DNA of 64,000 nucleotides from Tanypteryx hageni (GCA_028673005.1 CM054120.1:62184057-62248056); one strand, 5' to 3'; positions 1 to 12,578 are shown, counted from the stretch's first letter. A program made the numbers and translations. The notes: generated from the letters alone by a model not told the origin.

Positions 1-130
1 GTCTCCTCAAACCACACAAGTATGGGACTGGACGATCCCAGGTTGAAAAATCCGACCTCCGCCAGATTCAAACGTGGGACCACTGCATGGAAGGCTAACC
101 CACTAACCACTCTGCCACCACCTCCCCTGG
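1..130 (-). mobile_element. SINE family A, 5' (tRNA-like) head, cut by window edge
   Basis: Read on the minus strand this starts with a tRNA-like segment: a box-A-like stretch (TGGCAGAGTGGTTAGTGGG) and a box-B-like stretch (GTTTGAATCTG), followed by a body (GTGTGGTTTGAGGAGAC) shared with copies near 17.4, 30.3 and 51.7 kb. The 3' part of the element lies left of position 1. The family is inferred to be a tRNA-derived SINE. Confidence 0.65.
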
Positions 131-1760
131 CAATGGGGTGGGGTGGGTAATGCGGGTGGGGAGGGGGTGGGGGGATGAGGTGTCTGTGGGCTGCTTAATG
201 TAGAGCATATACATTATCCATCTAAAAACGGAATAACAATTTGGACAGGAAGGAAACAAATAGAATACACTGTCTTTCAAGAGACAAAGCATTCAATCAT
301 TAAAATCTGAAAAAGCGAGGGCAACCGAGCAAGCTATGCAAAATTAGTTCAGAGCACACGAGCGAAGGTGGGCGAGTTGAGATCACTGCGCAGAGAGAGA
401 TTAATAAATGTTACAATGCTGCCAAACCATCAGTCTGCATAAGCTTACACTTGGAAAACAATGCATAATGCACGAAGTCCTATGCCGTATGCACCAGTTA
501 ACTCTTGACAGCTGGCAACATTGTAACCAGCTTTACGTGCTGCGTCTACATGCCCTGCCTCATTTTTGAAGTACTGGTACACTTGATATACTATTTTTCT
601 TGCTTGTTTGTACTAAACCTTGCATTTACTTCCTTCACCCTCCATTTTCGAATACCACAAGATGGCATTATTTAAATCTCGATCGTAAAACACACTAATA
701 AACACAGAAATCATGCTGCAAATGTATGTACCACATGCCAAGAGCTGCTGTAACTAACTGACGCTGATTGACCAAGTAAAGAAGTGAGAGAAACCAGGTG
801 ACATTCCTTGCCTTTGCGCATACAGTTACCACCTGCCTTTGTTCATGCTCCCAAATCTAGCAGAAGTAAAAGGGAGCGAGCGAGTGATGATCGAGGTGGA
901 AAGAAATCAAGATCCAGGAGTGAATAATTAAAAATAATTATACATGCTGAAATTAAGATACGTCCTTCAATATGCACATTTCAACGATTTTTACGCTATG
1001 ATATATTTTAAAGGTAACGTGTGTTGTGAATGAGATCATTATAGAGAAGAATCTATCTACAGAGTAATTAGCATGGCCCATAAAATACAAGAACATCAAA
1101 ATTGCTGCTCATTCATAATGGCTTCTTTGTTCATTTATCTATTGAACAAATCAGTTGCGACCAACTTTTTGGGCACGTTTGCATTAGCACATTTCACATT
1201 AAACATCCCAGAAAAAAACCCTTAATTGGCAGAGAAATAAATGTGATATGAAACGTCATCTACTATGAGAAAGCACAAAAATGAGGCTTGATATAATTTT
1301 CTACTTTGAATATATGCCAAAGGAGGGGGTTCAGGGGGTGAACATGGACAGCAGGCAAATTCGTCTCACGGAGCGAGGCACCGGGTTGACACCCATAGAT
1401 TCTGAGCCCCTAGTTTTCATATTACAACATACCTTGTTATTCAATGATTCATAACGATACTTTGCTTTTTGTATATTATGACATTCCCCATTATCTGAAA
1501 TATTGTTCTGCTATTTCAACACTTTTTTATTAAGGTAAGATCCACATTTTTTGTTGTATTTTTTCAAATTCAATCATAATGTTATTGTAAATTTTAAAAT
1601 AATAATAAATGTAATGCCTACATAGCTATAGAAATGCTGAAAAACCACAGCCTGCCACCAAAACATTGCAAGTAATTCCTGCCCTTTACACAGGAATGAG
1701 TGTAACATAATTTCCATTTGCAATTTTCAAATGCTCATAATTGTCACCAGATTTACTAAC
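131..1760. other. CCP5 intron (after exon 4), no gene seen
   Basis: Lies downstream, in CCP5 orientation, of the last recognised exon. A G-rich stretch (about 133-176) is the edge of the SINE insertion. About 1325-1425 is GC-richer than its surroundings and may be a repeat fragment. I looked for the second half of the carboxypeptidase domain (the DLHGH-type motif) on the minus strand here and did not find it. Confidence 0.5.
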
Positions 1761-2465
1761 CTTTTCAGGACATGGAACTTGTCCATCCACTAAAATTTCA
1801 CTCTCTTCGGAATGCTCAGTATCTGTAATATCATTATGTACAAATTTCCGATGATAGTAGCGTATCACAGCACACGTAGCATAAATTGAGGGATATAACT
1901 CCAAGGAAGGATCTTGGTACATCCGATTAAGGTTAACTCCTCGAGAGTCTGTTCGATAGTGACCTTTCACAACACCATCTGGATTGAGCACAGGTATCAG
2001 TTTGAATATGAACTTTCTCCGCAATAAAGCTGCACCAGGATCTTCTTTATTTATTAAAGAGGTGATTATTCCATCAAGTACAAAGCTTGATGAAGTTTCT
2101 GCAGGATGTACTCTTGCAGTGATCAATATTACTTTCTTGTGAGGAAAGCAGTGAGGACGAGGCACCTCACTATTAGGAAATAAATTTTGCAAGCGTGGTT
2201 CACGTTCTCTTGATATACCCCAAATAGAGGTAATGGTAATAAGGTCAACACGTCTTCCTTCCAACGAATAACACAAGCATTCCCTATAATAATATATATC
2301 TTCACTAGAGAAATTTATTTTGTCGATAGAACTATATTTTTTGTCTATTCTGTTTAAGAAACTGATAACGTCTCTGTAAGGGTATGGATAGCATAATGCA
2401 AAATAAACTTTCTGCATTCCATCAATTCGGTGGATGAAGGTCAGCACGGAATTTTCAGCAACATC
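1761..2465 (-). CDS. AGBL5: AGBL5 coding exon 4 (start of peptidase domain)
   Basis: 235 codons, phase 0 at both ends; acceptor CAAACAG at 2466, donor GAAAAG|GTTAGT at 1760. Holds FALCYPYPY, the [20 protein letters not shown] strand, [33 protein letters not shown] and VNLNR. Reading past the donor gives a short unrelated tail and a stop, so the donor is preferred. The position matches the point where vertebrate CCP5 carries a long variable insert before the next conserved block. Confidence 0.92.
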
Positions 2466-5400
2466 CTGTTTGGGAAAAGTAATTTATTATTGATAGCATA
2501 AACCAAAAAAATTGATAGAAAATAAGTAGGTCTAGAGAATTCAAAATTATCTCAGATGAATTGATTAGATAAACAGTAATTATGCAAATGAGTGAAAAAT
2601 AAGTCAAATAGGATGTTTATGAGGGATGGGCTACAATTAATGCTAAGATTACCACTCTGATTTACTCTTATAGCAGTGAAAATCAAATTCTTCCGCAAAG
2701 GCATTTTTCTGGAGAATTTTAAACCCAACTTCTTTGTGCATAAAACAAAAAAAATCCAAGGCCTTCTAAAATATTTATTGTTTTAGAATAGAAATTTACT
2801 AATGATTTCATTCAAGATGGCTCTTAACACATTGAGCACTACAGAAGTTTGTATGTCCTTGATAGCAAATGCCTAGCATGCGAGCAACATGCATGAACAT
2901 CTTTCAAATTTCCACGTAATGTTATGGTGACAGCCACTTTGGAACATCTTCTGTGATATATTACCAGTCTAATATGACTATATAGTTAACAGAAATACTA
3001 CTAGATAATGGCATATCCAATGATACAGGGACATTTCTTTTTGTACCACTCTATGGGCTAATTTCATTGCACTAAACTAAAAGGAAAAAACCCTTCCTTC
3101 AGACAATGCTAAAGAGGATCACCTGGTGATCGAAATACATATTCATCAATTAATACTTTGTGTGTCTCTGAGAGTGCATCTTTGATCGGGTCCCTAGAGA
3201 GATTTAACCTTTAACTGCCAAACATGTCTGAATGTGATCGCTCGCTGCAGAAAGTGCCCATATGGGCACACAAAGTTTAGAAGCTTCTCAGAGATGTCAT
3301 ATTTGTTGTGTAGACATAAAATTTGGTAGGGTGACCCCCTGAGACATGCTCTCCGAGTTTATGGTGGCAAATATGCCAAACAAGAGTATGAAGACAATAG
3401 AGAAAGTGCCTCCAGTTCACTCCACTCTGACCGGCCTTCAAAACTCAAGGGTCGCCGAACTTGGAAGTGGACAAAGAAACTATTCTTCCACCTTCTCAAC
3501 CTCACAGTCCTAAACAGATGGATCCTTCTGACCTCATGCAGAAGACAACTATGCATCGGCAGTTTCATCTTGCATTCATCAGGCATCTCATCGAGGAGGG
3601 TGCAGCTCTCCCCTCTCTCTCTCCGTGGACGAACAAGTGCTAGTGGGACACAACTGCATTGATTAGAAGCATGAGAGAACAAACATTGCCCCAGGAAAGG
3701 AAATCGAATGCGATGCCGCATGTGTTCCGAAAAGGGCAAATACATATGGACTACAGTAAAATGTGTACCATGGGACTATGCATATTTGAATGCTTTGCTT
3801 TAAACCAAACTTTGTAAGAGCGAATAAAAATTTATCTATTAGATGCAGAGAGAATAGTCTAGGAAAAATGAGCAGTATGAATTTATTTTTTATATTAGAC
3901 AATTATGCCGAATTTGTGTTTTTTTCCATTAACCTTTCCTCTAGATTCCTTTTATGTACATTATATTCTAATATGTTAACTAAAAATGCTCTTCATTTGA
4001 ATGTTTTATCACTAATAGTTCAGGATATACATTAATTTTTCTGCATGACTGCAAGACATTTTTAAATACCCGAAATTAAATGTGGCAGAGGGTATTTAAA
4101 TCTGGCGGTTAAAGGTTAATCAACTCTAAACCCATATGTGTTCATCATGTGACTGGTATAGTCCCTGCCGTGGAGTAACATCCCACAAACTTGTGGTCAG
4201 TGGCAGGTATTATTTCTCGCAAACCTGTGTTTTGTGTACGTTACGTGTGCATGGTGCGTGACTGCTGGGTCCCCGGAGAGGAGTAACGTTCCATAAACTT
4301 ACACATGTCTCGAGTGTGTGAGTACTCTTCTTTATTCTTATGGCAATTAGAGTCCCTCTTTTTCAACATTGGTGTTTAAATCATGGAAATGTGACTTTTT
4401 TAAATGGAAAAAATGGCCAGCATCGAGGGTAAGAACCATATCCTAATGGACAGCATGCTAAGTGTTAATTTAATTGCAATTTTTTGGAATATTTATTCGG
4501 CAGCCAGTTGACTAATTTTGACCTAGTCCTGTATAACTGCTCGGATGTGTTTTCTGAAACTTTGATGAGCTTCATTGAGTTGTACAAACGCACCTTGGCA
4601 ACAATGAAATATACAAATTTTATCAAATACGTATTTTCTCCAGGACTGTGTTTTATGACATGTATAAATTTGAATATCTTACTGTCTTTGGAAGAAAATC
4701 TTTACTGGTTTTAGGCAGTTGAGTTTAGAGGTGTTTTAATTTCACAGTTCTAATGTCAGATTTCATTCACTTTCTTGGCACCTTTACAAACTTCAAAACA
4801 TTGATGTCTAAAATTTAAATTGATTTCTCTGATTTCTTCAGTTGCCTATTTGATAAATGCAACACTTCACAGTTCATAGAAAATGTCTCTAGAGCAATTA
4901 TTTTCTGCAAGAGAAATTAAATGTTTCCACAAAAACCATCTCATAAAACATTAAATTATTATAGAGGGATAGAGAATCATTATACAGGGATGTTTTTACT
5001 ACATTGATGTGAATTTACAGTAAATGCAGTGAAAAGATGTTGTGCAGACATTACATGGATATTCATTTTCCCAAGAAATTGTATTTACAATTGGGGTGCA
5101 GAGATTACATTCAAGTCGGTATTGCATGAAAAATATGGTAACTGTGGTTGTGTGGTGCATTTGGATTGAAAGAGAAAACTGGAATGTGAATTTTTTTAAT
5201 GAGTGACTACCTCTTCCACCAGAAAGTATGATTCTACTAGCTAGAACATGTATACAAAGCCTCAAAATATTTCTTATATCTGATGCAAAAATAAAACTCT
5301 GAGAGATGTTATTGTGAAATGATCAGGAGGGATAGCAGGGGAGCAAGAAAAACTGGCTGAGGATTGGCTTACTCCAAGAGTTCCATATAAGAAATCCTCA

Positions 5401-8400
5401 GGATTTTAGGATTAAAGGACAAAAAGGATATCGGAGAAAATGTTGGAACAGTGACAAAAATATCCCATACCTAAATTTAAGTTTTATTGAGCGAATGGTG
5501 GAAATCCATATTTATTATAACATAAAAAAAGAAAAAACTTCTAAACAAGGATCAATGTATTTCATTTCATGAGCAATGCTAACCATTTTAGAATTCCAAA
5601 TAATTATTGCTTAATCATGATACAAGAACATACCAAAAACGATGGCTTGTCTTTAATCTTCTGCCAACGTTGTTGCCCACTGACCATGTACACAGGGTAC
5701 ATGTGGTTGGTAAATACTTTACTATGATGATTTAGATTTTTCAGGTTAAATTTTACCAAAGAAGGTTGACTACTGCCTATCAAATATGAAATGAGAAAGT
5801 TTTTAAGACAAATTGCACAATAGTCCATATAAATACTGAATGCAACAAAGCAATTAACTGCAAAAAGTCAGGGGTGAGCAAATATGCACATCTAATTGTC
5901 TGAGATAACTGATAAATCATGACTGACAAGTAGATTGATACTCGATTTTTGAACATTTCCCCTAATAATTATTCCCTTGGAGTTAGGAATGTTGTTAGGT
6001 TTTTGTCATTCAAGGGTTATTTTAAGAACCAAATGCAATAAATCAGCAAATCCCTTAATGTTAAAATTGAAAATAAAGATTTGAAAAATATTACTGGGAA
6101 ATTCATGCTAAGCTGTGGGTGCAATACATGCTGTGCAACTGTGGCAAATCTAGGGGGGAAGACGGGGGCAATTGCCCCCCTAGAGCTGAAGCAGAACTGA
6201 AAAAATGTAGCTTCACATTTACAAATCGACCCAGTCAAACTTGTAAATTATAATTTCATTAAAATCTTATTTGTTTTGTATCAAATGAAAAAGAATTTAT
6301 ATGAATAACTTTTCAATTACTGTGAAAACATGTACGTCAAATCATTTTCTGGATCCGCTGCTGCTGTTCAATATGTGATAAAGAGCGGCTGTTGGCTACT
6401 TCATTTTCTCTTCTCAATTCCACTTGATCAATACCAATGTATATTATCTTCTGTATAAATTCACTAAATATCATTTTTATTATTTCTGAATATTGTATGC
6501 CATTGTTATTTTATTAGAAAATTTAGTTCCCACATTTTTATTTGGACAACATAGAATAAAAGATAATTCAAAAATATATATTAAAATTATTTTTAATAAT
6601 TAAGTGTTATTTCACTGAAGTAACCAAAAATTAATATGTAATTTTATCTTGAAATGTTTGAGTGGCTTCAAAGCAAAGATACTCTGAATTAGTCAAATTA
6701 AGCAGCATCTACTATCCTTGCAAAAAGTCTAGATACATTTGATGTGGTATATCTCGAAAACAACTGGAACGATTTTGATGAGTGGAAAATTAGCAGGTAG
6801 AAAATTTACCATGTTCTCTGGTCGATAATGCACACCTTATAGATAACACACAAGTGATTTTCTTCAAACCTGGTACAAATGTATAGATAACACGCAGTCA
6901 AAAAATCTATTCAAAACAAGCGCATCTCAAAAAAAATGAATCAATTAAAATTTGGTGTGGCTTTCCCTTATTCAGTTGCCTTCACTGTACATAAAATGGT
7001 TCTATTAAGTCTTGAATTAGCTTGGCTTCGGTATTGAAAAATTTTTTAAATTTACCATGGAAAACAAAAATATGCAAAAGCGAAAATCATACACTTCACC
7101 ATTTTAATTAAAAGTTGGAAAATTCGCTATAGAAAAAGGAAAGCATGAGGCCGGAAGAAAGTTTAACGTAGGGGAATCAAGTGTACAAGAATGGTGTAAA
7201 GGCGAATCGGTGCTGAAAAAGTTACATCGGAAAAAACAAGCAATGCATTTTAGAAAATGCTTCTGGCAAGAGCTCGAGGAAGAACTGTATAAGTGGGTGA
7301 TGCGAGCAAGGGCAAAAGGCATTAGGATTTCAACAACTAGGGTCTTATTGCAAGCGAAATGCAATGCTCAAGAGATGGAAATCATGGGCTTCAAAGTGTA
7401 TCATTCCTGAGTGTTCCATTTCATGAGGAACAATTTGTGTGTTCGTACATCGACAAGCATAGGCCAAAAATTACTGATAGACTGGGAGGCGAAAATGATT
7501 AAGTTTAGACAATATATGAAAGAAAACATGTAGCAATTGGAGCATGTGCTGTTGCCATGTATTCTATTTTAGAGAGTCATTTACATGACTGGGAATGCAA
7601 TGAATGTGGAGGAGGTGGCAATAACACACGCTGCCTCCTCTCTCCCACCATTTTACAATGCCAGATGTAGCTATAAGGTGGAGGCAGAATGTAGATGAAA
7701 TAAAAATCAGTATTAACATAGGTTTAACTTCTCTACCCGCTACTTTTCACCCCATCAAAATCGTTGCAGTTGTTTTCGAGATATACCACATCAAACTTCG
7801 GTATCTAGACTTTTTGCAAGGGCGGTAAGTGGTATTTTTATTAAGTGAATTGAATCAACATTTGCTCACCCCTGTACACAGTATCTTAATCTATTTACGA
7901 AAAAAAACATACAAAAATTAGAAAAGATGTTGAGTTTGTAGTCAGGGTAATATTAACATTTTTTTCAAACAAAATATATAATTAGGTATATATAATTAAA
8001 TAATATTCCTAAAAAAGAATATTCACAATTTCTCAAATTGATTTTTATTAGAAGATTCACAACATGTTGCTCTTCATAATAAAAAAATTGCAAAACCCTT
8101 GATATAGACAACCATCATTCAATTACTAAATAAATCTATATTTATGGCAAAATGTGTCTCAAAAAATTGGTAAAATCACTAGAAACTATGAGAAGGCAGG
8201 AAAAGTTCTCTTTCATCCAAATATTTGGATAATTCCAAAATTCTATGAAACAATAAACAAACATTTCAATTCAATGAACAAAGAATAAACAGTTACAGCC
8301 GGGTTAACTTGAATTGTTAACAGAAAACTTTGAAAACAGGCATGGATATTAAATGTACGAAAAAAGCAGGGACCAATAACTTTCATTGAGACATTTTTAG

Positions 8401-9276
8401 CAAGATTCCCTCAAACACATGGTGACCAGGAAATCTGGAAGGAAGACACCAATGATGTTGGAGGAAACAACCGAATTGGGAGGGATAATGGTATGAAATA
8501 TGAATAAATTTGACGAAAACGCTCATCACATAGGTAACATGCAACTGCGGATCACTAAAATGAAATAATTAAATTTCTGCTTTTGAATGGCATTAATCCA
8601 TACATAAAATGAAGGCAAATGAGAGCTATTTCCACGCAATGACACCAAAATATATTGGATTTTTCTGCAACATAAGAGGAAAACTAAACAAAATATTACA
8701 CTAGCAAAGAAAACATTTAAAGACTTTCGGTTACAAGGCAAAGATATAATATGAGATACAAGTTTCACAAGTATTTACAGAATATTACAGGGATGTAGCT
8801 TTCGATTTTTCGTCTTTCCAGCTTCTAGTTTCTTAGCAATAACAGGCCAGAATAAAACAACGAAAACGTTATGCTTTAAAGTTAAATATCAACCTACTTC
8901 ATATCCCTTGAAAGAGCATTTTTTCGACTAGAGTTATAAAATTTCAGTAATAGTGTAAGCCAAAAACCAATATCAACAAACAAGACGGTGTACCTTTTAC
9001 AGAAAAGTAGAACCAACTTCTGAAATTATTTTGGAACTCGGTATCTGCCGCGTCTACTTTGGTCCATAAATTGAATTCTAGGTCAGGCAAAACAATGTTT
9101 GGCGGTTTTCCTGAAACGATTGAACACCGAAAAGGATTATGAATACAATATCAAAGTAATTTTCGGTCATAACAATAATAAGCACCTTGTTCAGTAGGCG
9201 TTACATATTCGACCCTGGCCAAATTCCCCGAATCAAAATTGGAACTAAATAACAATCCTTGGACATTAACTTCCAT
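1761..9276 (-). CDS. AGBL5: Cytosolic carboxypeptidase-like protein 5 (tubulin deglutamylase), 5' half, four exons
   Basis: Split gene: exons 9276-9186, 9110-8994, 5776-5634 and 2465-1761 give 352 residues and all phases agree. The N-terminus ([19 protein letters not shown]) is close to the start of animal CCP5, as I remember it. It is followed by the CCP N-domain signature ([20 protein letters not shown]) and the SWFYFSV motif. Exon 4 opens the M14 carboxypeptidase fold: zinc-binding HPAE (H237, E240; most family members have HPGE), then LNPDGV and [10 protein letters not shown]. Family knowledge: CCP5 removes branch-point and side-chain glutamates from tubulin in the cytosol and along axonemes. 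The third zinc histidine and the catalytic glutamate would be encoded by exons left of position 1, so activity cannot be judged. Introns are 75, 3217 and 3168 bp. The gene is head to head with ETNPPL. Identity is very likely, because sequence order and splice phases agree throughout. Confidence 0.93.
2466..3207. other. CCP5 intron 3, left part
   Basis: AT-rich intron sequence with no gene, repeat or structured element that I can recognise. Confidence 0.6.
3208..4115 (+). mobile_element. piggyBac-like element, decayed copy with transposase C-terminal remnant
   Basis: Bounded by TTAA on both sides (3204-3207 and 4116-4119). Its imperfect terminal inverted repeats begin CCTTTAACTGCCA (left) and CCTTTAACCGCCA (right, reverse complement). 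On the plus strand about 3467-3790 decodes as a piggyBac transposase C-terminus: [16 protein letters not shown], then [19 protein letters not shown], the start of the cysteine-rich domain. The last cysteines are lost. No long frame is open, so the copy is dead. It is inserted in CCP5 intron 3 on the strand opposite to the gene. A perfect 16-bp palindrome lies at 3254-3269. Confidence 0.82.
4120..5633. other. CCP5 intron 3, right part
   Basis: AT-rich, non-coding, with no recognised element. Short open frames here have no recognisable motifs. Confidence 0.6.
5634..5776 (-). CDS. AGBL5: AGBL5 coding exon 3
   Basis: The acceptor is TTGATAG at 5777 and the donor TTTTTG|GTATGT at 5633; it runs phase 1 to phase 0. 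It encodes [17 protein letters not shown] and [11 protein letters not shown], matching the CCP5 segment that ends in R-W-x-R-I-R-D-R-P-T-F in vertebrates. A nearer AG (5774-5773) would break the phase, so the upstream AG was chosen. Confidence 0.88.
5777..6715. other. CCP5 intron 2, left part, with a transposon-end fragment
   Basis: Mostly AT-rich intron. About 6130-6195 is a GC-rich patch with a 16-bp inverted repeat (GGGGGCAATTGCCCCC). It resembles the hAT-type end at 24.70-24.76 kb, so it is probably a solo transposon end. Confidence 0.4.
6716..7822 (+). mobile_element. pogo-like (Brinker/CENP-B-type HTH) DNA transposon, defective
   Basis: Long terminal inverted repeats of roughly 100 bp: both ends read CCTTGCAAAAAGTCTAGATA and then TGTGGTATATCTCGAAAACA inward. 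TA dinucleotides lie close to both ends (6713-6714, 7826-7827), but the exact duplication is unclear. The interior has a transposase N-terminal remnant. The element sits in CCP5 intron 2. It is only about 1.1 kb, so the DDE catalytic part is mostly absent. Confidence 0.75.
7057..7410 (+). pseudogene. Transposase remnant, Brinker/CENP-B-type DNA-binding region
   Basis: From the ATG at 7057 the frame reads KRKSYT, a stop near 7104, then [17 protein letters not shown] (helix-turn-helix of the Brinker type) and [18 protein letters not shown] (second HTH, CENP-B type), ending at a stop at 7408-7410. Recognisable remnants stop soon after. The domain order is typical of pogo/Tigger-like transposases. 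The in-frame stops and missing DDE domain show it is not functional. Confidence 0.7.
7823..8993. other. CCP5 intron 2, right part
   Basis: AT-rich intron with no gene or repeat that I recognise. Confidence 0.55.
8994..9110 (-). CDS. AGBL5: AGBL5 coding exon 2
   Basis: The acceptor is TTTCAG at 9111 and the donor AAAAG|GTACACC at 8993; phase is 1 at both ends. It encodes the N-terminal CCP domain segment with [14 protein letters not shown] and SWFYFSVK. Confidence 0.9.
9186..9276 (-). CDS. AGBL5: AGBL5 coding exon 1 (start codon)
   Basis: ATG at 9276-9274. It encodes 30 residues plus one base and includes [15 protein letters not shown], the conserved CCP5 N-terminus. The donor is AAG|GTGCTT at 9185. 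The start is chosen because family homology begins within a few residues of this Met. The exon is followed by a very short 75-bp intron. Confidence 0.9.
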
Positions 9277-10893
9277 TGGTATAGTATTTTTGTAGTAGTA
9301 ACTGCTCAATTACTATCCGAGTAGCAGTTTACAATCACTTTCAAGATAATTTTGCCCTTCCACACACTAAAACGATGCTTAACAGCGGCATCTCTATTGG
9401 TGAATGTACCCCAAGTTTCTCATACTAACCATCCTACGTTCGTTGAAGTCACGCTGGCGCTGAAATCGACTACTAGTTTCGTATGAAACTGCATGTGAAA
9501 ATAATTAAGTCCCTAAGATTGATACGGAAATAAAATAAGTTAAGTTTTACTGCGACGTCCCAGGATATTACACATACATTCCATAGAGAAATGCAACTGT
9601 TAATATGGTTAGCAATATACTTCGCAATTATTTCAAGAATGTAATACAAATATAAAAGCTCTGAATGTGAGCTGATTTATTTGAGTTGGAAAAACATCAC
9701 TTTATAAAGTATTTGAATAAGTACTTCCCGATTGGAGTTTTCTTAAAATCGACATCTCATTGCGGGTAATTTTTTAGGAATGTCGTCTTAAGAAAGCCTC
9801 CAAATTCGATTATAAGTACTGAGAACATTTAAAGCCGCTGTCAATCATTTATAATTTGAGTTTGGCAACATGGGCGTCCGCAGAAACCTTTCCAGTGGCG
9901 CGGGGGGAGGAGGGGGGGGGGCAATGGGATAAGAAAGCTCCCACAGTCGGGTATGGTGGGGTTAATATTTTAGTGGTTTGCTTCAACCATATTGCAATTG
10001 CCTGATCTCAGAAAAATTACCGCGTTAATCTCCTGACCTAACCAGACATCAATGGTTGTTTTCCCTTGACCCAGGTCTGATCCAGGGGGGAGCAACTGCT
10101 CATGTTTGACAATATAATTTATTAATAAATAATGCATGAAGCAGTCTTTCAACGAAAAATAATGCTAAAATTCATGTTCATGGAAAACATAATTCTTGTT
10201 TCCCAAAAAATTCGACATGCTATTAAGAGTTGCATAAAGAGATCCATTTATACAAATAGCAAATTTCAGTCAATGGTCTACCGTGGATACAGAGTATTGT
10301 TTGAAGCGACTTATCTCCAATATAAAAAATCATAGGTCCATCATATTAAAGTAGTAGCATAGTATGAAATTTAGGTAATATCTAGGTCCGTATAAATGAC
10401 ATAAATACCCCTTGTATTTTTATTTCATTCTTCGATCATATCTTACAGACGCATATATAAAAAGCGTGATGGTAGTTTAGTAATTATCACGTCTTCAAGA
10501 TCAATACATTACTGAGCCCGATGAACAAGACCCAACTATTAGGAAAAAATAGAAGTTTCCTATGGCTCAAATTATGTATGTTTCTGGAGCTGGGTTAAGG
10601 TGATAAAAGTCCGTGGAGGAACTTTAACTTCAAAAGTTAGTTATTATTTCACTGCGTTACAGGGAACACCACCAAGCAGGGGCCATATGGCCTGCAGAGG
10701 CACTGGAGCAAGTGCTCCATTTGCTCTGCCTTTAATCCGTATATGTTTCTACCTTATTATGGCCTAGGCACTATAGCCACTGTGCCAAGAGCCTACGTAA
10801 AAAGGGCCTACGAAAAGTTCAAACAAAAAATGTTAACAAATTTTTTTCATACATTAAAATTTATATAATGTGTTCTAATTATTTGGCATACGT
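9277..10893. other. Intergenic region between divergent CCP5 and ETNPPL
   Basis: Contains the CCP5 5' flank, with no clear TATA box seen on the minus strand. A G-tract (about 9900-9921) follows a hAT-like CAGTGGCG start. About 10670-10800 shares an inverted segment with about 12125-12150 (TAGGCACTATRGC), suggesting a repeat element of about 1.5 kb spanning 10.67-12.17 kb. Confidence 0.4.
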
Positions 10894-10951
10894 AGCCGAC
10901 GGCTTTAAAATAAGTGCTATACCAATAGCACTTATTTTAAAGCCGTCGGCT
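10894..10951. repeat. Perfect 27-bp inverted repeat with 4-nt loop
   Basis: Left arm 10894-10920 and right arm 10925-10951 are exact reverse complements around the loop ACCA. The arms start AGCCGACGGCTTTAAAATAA. Being flawless in a decayed neighbourhood, it is recent or maintained. It could be a fold-back transposon remnant or a hairpin RNA source; nothing in sequence decides between them. Confidence 0.85.
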
Positions 10952-11159
10952 GACATGCGCAATAAAAATAGTAGAGTAGTACTACACCATCTTTTCGAAC
11001 TTTGCAAATAATTGGTTCCAGAAAACTGACGCGAAATGCAAATTCACAAAGTGCAAGTCCTATTTTACCATAAGTCGCAATGTTTGTTATAAGAGTACGG
11101 TTCCCAGTCAAACTAAAAAATTCACTTTTATATCATAAATAATGTAGTTTAACAGAAAA

Positions 11160-11775
11160 CAAAAGAAAACGTTAGAGCAAATGAAAACCTAGCATCATAA
11201 AGTGAAAAAATCTTTTAATTAACTTCAAAACGCGTAATAGCAAATGAAAACCCAGCATTACAAAGCGATTACACTTCTTTCGGCAGTTGTGCAATTATTT
11301 TCAGCGCATTTCGCATGCGATTTTCGATCTTCTTTTGTTCATTCCAAGGAAATTCTTTAATTTAAATTGATGAACAACTGAAATGGAATGTAGAGTACGT
11401 GATGCACAGATGTGTTCTTGGGTTCTGCAACAAACATTTCCAAGCCGCAAAAAAACACTAGCATTAAAAAGTGATAACATTTATTTTATTACTTGTCCTA
11501 AATGCGTAACAGAAAATCAAAACCTAGCATAAGAAAGTGATAACATTTCTTTTAATTGTTCAAAATACCTCACAAAAAATAAAAACGAAGCATTAAAGTG
11601 GTAGCATTTCTTTTAGTAATGAGACCAATTCTTAGATTTACATTAAAAATTCGTAATAAAAAATGAAAACCTAACAAACAAAATAACATCTCCCTAAATT
11701 AGGTTCAAAATACAAAGAGAATAAAAAATGAAAACCATACATTCCAAAATTATGGCATTTCTTTAAATTTTAAAC
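11160..11775. repeat. Degenerate tandem array, unit about 65 bp, about seven copies
   Basis: The phrase AAATGAAAACCTAGCATnAnAAAGTGATAACATTTCTTTTAATT recurs with drift at about 11175, 11240, 11450, 11515, 11577, 11660 and 11727. Each unit is followed by a variant of TTCAAAATGCGTAA. Not coding. Confidence 0.6.
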
Positions 11776-12578
11776 TTAAGTTTCACGTCGAAAATAGCGG
11801 CGTTGACGGTGAATTTCAAACTGAACTACAAAATAATTAAATCGAGAGTTATTAAGTTTGTTTACTTCGAAAACTGCTAATGATGAGCATTATAAATATA
11901 ATATAATAAGTCATTTTCTAGGACGCCAAAGTTTAAACTTAACTTCGAAACAAAAAGGTTGAGCGAGTTCCGATTGTTGGCATCGCAAACGCATGACGCG
12001 AAATGCAAATAATTGGTGCGAAACATAAATAATGGTCATAAACAATTTTGTCGCTAAGTGCAAATTCGCGAACCGCAAGCACGCGAAGTTCAAAAAGGTG
12101 GTATATATATATATAATTAAAAGGTCTACGAGCCATAGTGCCTAAGAAACCCTTAATTCGGCCTTGTCTGCATGGGCTCACAAATTTCGAGTTCGACTTT
12201 GCTGGCGAAAAAGTCAATATTTTAGGATATAGTAAAGGACCTTGGAACGTTCAAACATTTTTCTGGGAATGGTATAGCATTAAAGTGATTTATTAAATAG
12301 ACTGGTAGAAAACCTGTTTCTCCAATAGTCATAAAAAGAAAGATAGGAAAAACCATAGTTCCTGAATCTAGTGGTAGCCATAATATGAGCTCGATAATCT
12401 CTCTTAAATTAAATCGATTTCCATTTAATTATTAATGATCTTCACACACTTTTGGATTATTTCCCATATTGTTCTCGCTGATAAACCATTGTTAAATCAA
12501 AACAATATTTTTAAGTACCTCACAAACTAATATGTGAATAGTCGTAAATTTGTATGAATCACTTCCCATGTTCTAGTG
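11776..12578. other. Intergenic repeat-derived sequence upstream of ETNPPL
   Basis: Contains GACGCGAAATGCAAAT also found near 11027, a short (TA)n at about 12103-12115, and the inverted partner of the 10.75-kb segment. No gene seen. Confidence 0.4.

Noticed and set aside
3359..3745. 128-codon minus-strand open frame
   Set aside because: It is the shadow of the piggyBac transposase remnant, whose motifs ([16 protein letters not shown]) are on the plus strand.
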